The translations under genes and the position numbers were made by a program. 64,000 nt of DNA from positions 99,919 through 163,918 of the forward strand of contig JBBFLE010000008.1 of NCBI GenBank assembly GCA_037481695.1, written 5' to 3'. The DNA is from a bacterium (GTDB lineage Bacteria > Desulfobacterota > Desulfocorpusculales > Desulfocorpusculum). Within the stretch, counting starts at the first letter, position 1; each line of letters starts with the position of its first letter. Shown in pieces: positions 60,424 through 64,000 of the stretch. The notes under the pieces are model-generated. The model saw nothing but the letters and a program-made list of their open reading frames with translations. It ran no database searches and was not told the origin of the DNA.

Positions 60424-60837
60424 TCGAGTTCATCCGCTTCAGGTACTGCAATTGTCTTCCTATAGGAAATCCTGCTAAGGGTATATGTCGTATGATGTCA
60501 GGTAAGGAAGGAGGTACTCTCGATATCTGTTCCCTGCAAGAATGATAAAATGGTCTCTTTCCAAATCGCAATATCTTCGTAATTCCTGCAGGATCCGGCT
60601 CGCCCAGTTCTTTCTTTCTCGGACTGACATATTTTTGAGCGTGACATTGTATGGGTCTATTTCGTCGTTCAGTTGAAGCAAGCCATACTTTGCTGACAGA
60701 ATGAAAATCCTATCTGGCGAAAACGTCAGAGCATATTGCAGAGTGGCCCGAAAGAGCGAACTAACATATAGGTCTTTCGCTCGTGCCCTATAGGGAAGTT
60801 TCTTGCTGACGCAGGATATCAAAACAATGGTCGCCAT
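60407..60837 (-). pseudogene. DUF6884 gene with a C-terminal frameshift
   Basis: The frame from 60837 encodes a DUF6884 protein (IVLISCVSKKLPYRARAKDL, then YVSSLFRATLQYAL and ILSAKYGLLQLNDEIDPYNV) but ends early at 60475 after SYDIYP. In a neighbouring frame the sequence goes straight on as PLAGFPIGRQLQYLKRM, the usual family C-terminus, to a TGA at 60407. One missing or extra base near 60480 explains this. Restored, it would overlap the GIY-YIG start by 17 bases. Confidence 0.72.
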
Positions 60838-60856
60838 AATAATATTCGTATTGATG

Positions 60857-60990
60857 GGCTAACGGCATCGAGCTGAGCCGCCGCGCCGGATTTGCAAAGA
60901 CACCTCACTGGGCGAGACCACCAACATAAACAAAAGCGCCGCTGTTTTCACGCGCCGATAGGCGCAGTCGGCTCTAGCGAGTGGTTATGC
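60857..60990. repeat. attC-like recombination site 5
   Basis: GGCTAAC (60857-60863) and GTTATGC (60984-60990) flank a 134-base palindromic region with GAGCCG / CGGCTC and GCGCC / GGCGC stems. Confidence 0.6.
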
Positions 60991-61023
60991 GGCTTAATTG
61001 CTCCTTACGTGGAAACAAGGGGC

Positions 61024-61584
61024 TCAATGGTTAGCCACTGAGTTCTTGAAGCTTCGCACTTTTTGTACAAGGTCGTAAATGCCACCCAACAACTCGTCGT
61101 CGGTGAGACGACCAATGAGAATACACTTATCGGCTGCACGTATACCTTCATCAAAGTCGAGTAGTCTGCCAGGTGACACTTGGTTATACCAGCTAAGAAA
61201 CGCTTGCTTGCCCACCCCTTGCCTTCCACCTCCAACTCCACCTCTGTGCAAGAGAAGAACTTCATCAGTCATGGTATCCCTGACGAACACACCGGCAATC
61301 CTCCGGTTGATTCCTTGAAGCGGGAAGTTGATCTCAAGGATGATGTTGGATGGGTGATCTGAAGAGAGCAACCCGAAAGCATTCCAGTACCGGTTTGGCT
61401 CAGGACGCCCTGCGAGCGTTCCGGTGTACCAGAGATCACCATCGGTGTGAATCTGAACTTCATAGCTTGCTCCTAGATGGCCGATCTTGAGTCGCTTCTG
61501 CCGAGCTAGCTTGCGATGCAGGTACTGCTCGAACTCCTGTTGGTATCTGCTTATCTCGGATGAATTGGTGATTACGGTAAGCAA
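61024..61584 (-). CDS. Cassette gene: unknown protein
   Basis: A protein of about 186 residues not recognised. It is mixed alpha/beta (LLTVITNSSEISRYQQEFEQ; LGASYEVQIHTDGDLWYTGT; ILEINFPLQGINRRIAGVFV) with a Gly/Arg loop (HRGGVGGGRQGVG). I prefer TTG 61584, eight bases after GGAGAAAAG; the ATG at 61632 overlaps the cassette core site. It is the cassette next to the integrase. Confidence 0.6.
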   Translation of the reverse strand: MLTVITNSSEISRYQQEFEQYLHRKLARQKRLKIGHLGASYEVQIHTDGDLWYTGTLAGRPEPNRYWNAFGLLSSDHPSNIILEINFPLQGINRRIAGVFVRDTMTDEVLLLHRGGVGGGRQGVGKQAFLSWYNQVSPGRLLDFDEGIRAADKCILIGRLTDDELLGGIYDLVQKVRSFKNSVANH

Positions 61585-61623
61585 TTTCTTTTCTCCAACA
61601 ACTGACCAGATTCCGGTTGGGCC

Positions 61624-61795
61624 GCATAACATATGGTTATATGGTTTCTACATAAAACCTTTGGGCCGCGAAATTGCGGCATAAAACCCCGCAGGCAATT
61701 CTGCCGTAACGCCAGAATATCATAGGGTTAAACCTTGTTCCATAATGAACGCGGGGGAATATATGGTTTCTATATAAGACACCTTCGTCTCTTCT
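61624..61795 (-). promoter_or_regulatory. Candidate attI region with a 20-base direct repeat
   Basis: The core box GTTATGC of the first cassette (minus strand, 61630-61624) is followed toward the integrase gene by two copies of TATATGGTTTCTAYATAARAC (61639-61658 and 61760-61780), 121 bases apart, and small hairpins (GCCGC-GAAATT-GCGGC). Direct repeats near the core are what integrase-binding attI sites have. No gene is visible here. Confidence 0.4.
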
Positions 61796-62277
61796 CTACA
61801 AATCGTCCACGAGATTTTTGACACCCCCGCCACCCCGATTAAGGACATGGGTATATATCATGGTGGTCTTCACGTCCTTGTGGCCCAGGAGTTCTTGCAC
61901 TGTCCGGATGTCGTAGCCGCTTTCCAGAAGCTGCGTGGCGAAGGAATGCCGGAATGTGTGGCATGTGGCACGTTTGGTCAGCCCCCCTTCCTTTCCGCGC
62001 CGGTCACCGCCAAGTGTGTCAACAAATCGTTGACTTCTGGTTCAACCATCTCGGCGGGATGGCACACTTTGTGAAAGAAGATGTACCGCTTGACCCAGTG
62101 GCAATAGGTCTGCTCCGTGCGGGGGCTGTAGTGCCGCCAAGGCAACGCTTCTCGGAATTGGTCGACAGGTTTGGAAGGACGGGAGAAACTGGCCGGATTA
62201 TCCACCGCAGGTGGTGGCAACCCCCTCTCTATCTCGAAAGGGCCTCCCCTCTCGCTCATTTGCGTACCTGATGTCAT
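61796..62277 (-). pseudogene. intI: Integron integrase (IntI), internally deleted and frameshifted
   Basis: The N-terminal part (from ATG 62277) encodes WRHYSPRTEQTYCHWVKRYI, then FFHKVCHPAEM and LLTHLAVTG, the integron-integrase core-binding domain. It then jumps to [40 protein letters not shown] and [19 protein letters not shown], the catalytic C-terminus with box II HxxR and the Tyr. About 170 residues with the box I Arg are missing, and the join is one base out of frame beside a G6 run, giving a stop at 61978. It cannot be active. Confidence 0.85.
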
Positions 62278-62466
62278 CGGGTTTTATCCTCTGTCCATGC
62301 CGGCTTCTCCGACTTCAATCATTGATCGAGTTCCCTCGCATGGAACAGCTGATGCCGTCATCTTGTGGGTGAGTAGTCCTCCTTCCTGGGCCGACTTATA
62401 AACGGTCGATCTACCCATCTTCAGGTACTGCGCCGTTTCAATAACTGTCAGCCACTTGGTTTCCAT
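62274..62466 (-). pseudogene. Excisionase-like HTH gene overlapping intI, decayed
   Basis: From ATG 62466, with GGAGAG upstream, the frame gives METKWLTVIETAQYLKMGRS then TVYKSAQEGG, a MerR/excisionase-type HTH. After LLTHKM the family pattern continues in another frame as RHQLFHARELDQ, a TGA where Trp is expected, then LKSEKPAWTEDKTR and TGA (62274-62276), which overlaps the intI ATG. One frameshift and one nonsense change are needed to repair it. The pair looks like a former xis-intI operon. Confidence 0.65.
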
Positions 62467-63346
62467 CAATCTCTCTCCAAAACGTCCACTCGTACATCGG
62501 ATAACGTCAAGTAATATCAAGTGACTTACTTCAAACGAAGAGATTTTGTCAAGTCCGATTTCAGTTTCTTCCATCGCTCCCGAAACGGCCCCCTCCGCCA
62601 CTTTTCGACAGTCTCCGGTAGGTACCCCAACGACAAGGCTATCGGCCTGGGTACGGGGTTCGCCCCGACCGAGGACCGACCACCCACCGGCATCAACCGG
62701 ATTTGTCGCGACATGACCGGAGAACCGAATGGAGCTTTTCGCAACCGACCGTGAACGGCTGGCGTTCCTCCTCGAAACGGACGCCGCCCTGGACCTGGAC
62801 TTAGAGGCGCTCGAGGCCCAGGCCGAGGCGCCTGCCGAGGAGCCGTCGCTGCAACAGGGGCCCAATACATCAGCCCGAAGCAGAAGCCGGCGGATTGGAT
62901 TTGGAAGCACACCCAAGACGGCGTGAAATCCGCCGTCGTCCCGTTTTCCTGCTCTGTGTCGTGGGCCAGATGCACAAGACCAAGGGCCTGCAAGTCCTGG
63001 CAACGACCCACTGCGCTACTGCAACCAAATGGCCCGAGCGATCATCGAGGACTAAAAGGTGCATCTCTCCGGTAGGGAGGTGATGATTGCCTTCTCAGAA
63101 AGCCCGACATTGCTGGAAGGATAACGGCAATCTAATAACCCAACTCGCACATCCCCAGGGGTGTTCAATATCCGTGAAAAACCCCTGGGTCACAATCGTG
63201 AAAAGTGACAAAGCCAGGGGCATGAATGCGGGATATGTGACAGCGGTTCGTGATCAGTTGTCCGAGCTGGAAAGTGTAATAGTAGGTCTCCATCCCAAGG
63301 CCCTCCTTTCCATGAGCCCCTATCCTACCCCCATAACCGCAAAAAG
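62467..63346. other. Region with gene debris, no intact gene recognised
   Basis: A plus-strand frame from 62729 (MELFATDRERLAFLLETDAA, stop at 62926) continues after the stop in the same frame to NDPLRYCNQMARAIIED and TAA near 63056, so it may be a broken gene of unknown kind. The frame at 63087-63404 lacks protein-like character. Nothing else is supported. Confidence 0.35.
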
Positions 63347-63389
63347 CGGACACATCACTTGCTATATCAACCGGACATTTCACATGCTA
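63347..63389 (-). repeat. Two direct repeats resembling IS21-family end repeats
   Basis: On the minus strand TAGCATGTGAAATGTCCG (63389-63372) and TAGCAAGTGATGTGTCCG (63364-63347) are 15 of 18 identical at 25-base spacing. Multiple terminal repeats of this kind mark ends of IS21-type elements, but no transposase gene is in the window. Confidence 0.4.
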
Positions 63390-63548
63390 ACGACACTTGA
63401 ATAACATGAGCTTGACAGGCGTTCACCTTGCGTCATAAAAGACAAACAATGCACCCGTGCGCATGGAGGGACTGAGCGAAACGGGAAAAAAGCGATTCGG
63501 CCTGCCTTGCGGGCCCTCGAGCATCTCCGGGACAGGAGACGAGACGAA

Positions 63549-64000
63549 ATGAAGATCAAGATGTCAATTGTACTTTTTGTCATCCCGGTGGCCTTGTGCA
63601 GCGGATTGTCTTCTGCTGCACATGCAAAAGGTGCCGGCATTGAATGGGAGATCCTCAATCAGGAAGTGATGGAACTCTACCGCGCAGGCAAGTATGACCG
63701 AGCCCTTGTGCTTGCTCAGAAAGCACTGGAGGTTGCCAAGCAAAATGCCGGTCCAAACCATCCGGATGTCGCGACAAGCCTGAACAATCTGGCCCTGCTC
63801 TACAAAACGCAGGGCGACTACGCCAAGGCGGAGCCCCTTCTCAAGCGTTCGCTGGCGATCTACGAGAAGGCCCTGGGCCCAAACAATCCCAGTGTGGCCA
63901 CGAGCCTGAACAATCTGGCCGAACTCTACAAAACGCAGGGCGACTACGCCAAGGCGGAGCCCCTTCTCAAGCGTTCGCTGGCGATCTACGAGAAGGCCCT
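63549..64000 (+). CDS. Exported tetratricopeptide-repeat protein, 5' part
   Basis: The first 150 residues of a protein cut by the window edge. A signal peptide (about 1-26, ending AAHA) is followed by TPR units of the 42-residue kinesin-light-chain-like type (VATSLNNLALLYKTQGDYAK, then AEPLLKRSLAIYEKALGPN). The DNA repeats with a 126-base period and the two visible copies differ at only about three positions, so the array expanded recently. AGGAG lies ten bases before the ATG. TTGACA at 63412-63417 is a possible -35 box. Confidence 0.85.
   Translation, partial: MKIKMSIVLFVIPVALCSGLSSAAHAKGAGIEWEILNQEVMELYRAGKYDRALVLAQKALEVAKQNAGPNHPDVATSLNNLALLYKTQGDYAKAEPLLKRSLAIYEKALGPNNPSVATSLNNLAELYKTQGDYAKAEPLLKRSLAIYEKA

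Larger units (their letters stand above)
57577..62466. mobile_element. Decayed integron: five cassettes, attC-like sites and broken integrase
   Basis: Five palindromic sites with RYYYAAC and GTTRRRY ends (57577, 58330, 59111, 59718, 60857) separate the genes. In several cassettes the start box is the complement of its own end box: GTTGGGC (57723) with GCCCAAC (58330); and, on the minus strand, GTTATGC (61630) with GCATAAC (60990) and GTTAGCC (60863) with GGCTAAC (59793). This is the rule for integron cassettes. The integrase pseudogene lies with its 3' end toward the array, as in reversed integrons. Confidence 0.72.

Noticed and set aside
57500..61000. Palindromic GC-rich repeats as a possible CRISPR or REP array
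   Set aside because: They are not regularly spaced, differ from one another, and have integron-type end boxes, so attC sites explain them better.
63087..63404. 105-residue frame before the IS-like repeats
   Set aside because: Runs across the putative IS end repeats, lacks a pattern of a folded protein, and GGGAGGTGATG just upstream leads into a different, short frame.

Overview
The window looks like a chromosome segment of a GC-rich anaerobic bacterium of the Desulfobacterota (deltaproteobacterial) type. The evidence is the mix of genes: MetV/MetF methylenetetrahydrofolate reductase with an MvhD-like electron-transfer subunit, ferredoxin-linked glutamate-synthase-like proteins, CcsA/ResB cytochrome c maturation, and cytochrome bd with rubrerythrin for oxygen defence. 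This is inferred from gene content only.

Layout. 1-5.5 kb (minus): histidine degradation (hutH, hutU) followed by a Liv-type amino-acid ABC transporter whose ATPase runs off the left edge. 5.6-14.2 kb (plus): two tandem DUF4139-type secreted proteins, an ArsR-type regulator with a permease split into two half-genes, an outer-membrane porin, and a CsgG/TolB-like protein with FG-GAP-like repeats. 14.3-19.8 kb: patatin phospholipase, a methyltransferase, and an Rrf2-cydA-cydB-rubrerythrin operon. 20-30 kb: comM/yifB, hpt, a zinc-ribbon membrane protein, a K+ channel, the ccs system, a cyclase and a PpiD/SurA-like chaperone.

30-46 kb is a nitrogen/C1 block with two layers of control. A glutamate-synthase-like flavoprotein gene (minus) has a short leader with two hairpins whose hexaloops carry A1 and G4. 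The second hairpin overlaps an intrinsic terminator, which is the architecture of an ANTAR antitermination target, and the next gene upstream encodes a GAF-ANTAR protein. On the plus strand a RecA-like/XRE/cupin fusion, a GAF-GAF histidine kinase and an NtrC-type sigma54 activator form an operon. It is followed by a perfect -24/-12 sigma54 promoter in front of mvhD-metV-metF and three glutamate-synthase-like genes. 46-49 kb holds a small conserved protein, a Memo-family protein, a KptA-like protein that seems to lack active-site residues, and tRNA-Met and tRNA-Asn.

49.2-57 kb is an integrative element inserted at the 3' end of tRNA-Asn. It carries a large serine recombinase whose reading frame continues antisense through the tRNA, an ImmA/XRE pair, a divergent XRE repressor, a primase-helicase whose 3' end is a long inverted repeat, and small genes. 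57.6-62.5 kb is a decayed integron. Five attC-like sites separate cassettes carrying a winged-helix protein, an ion channel plus partner, a DUF2321 protein, a broken DUF6884/GIY-YIG pair and an unknown protein. Matching core boxes (GTTRRRY at cassette start, complementary RYYYAAC at its end) support this reading. At the right end lie an internally deleted integron integrase pseudogene and an overlapping excisionase-like HTH pseudogene. The last kilobase has IS-like debris and the start of a TPR protein.
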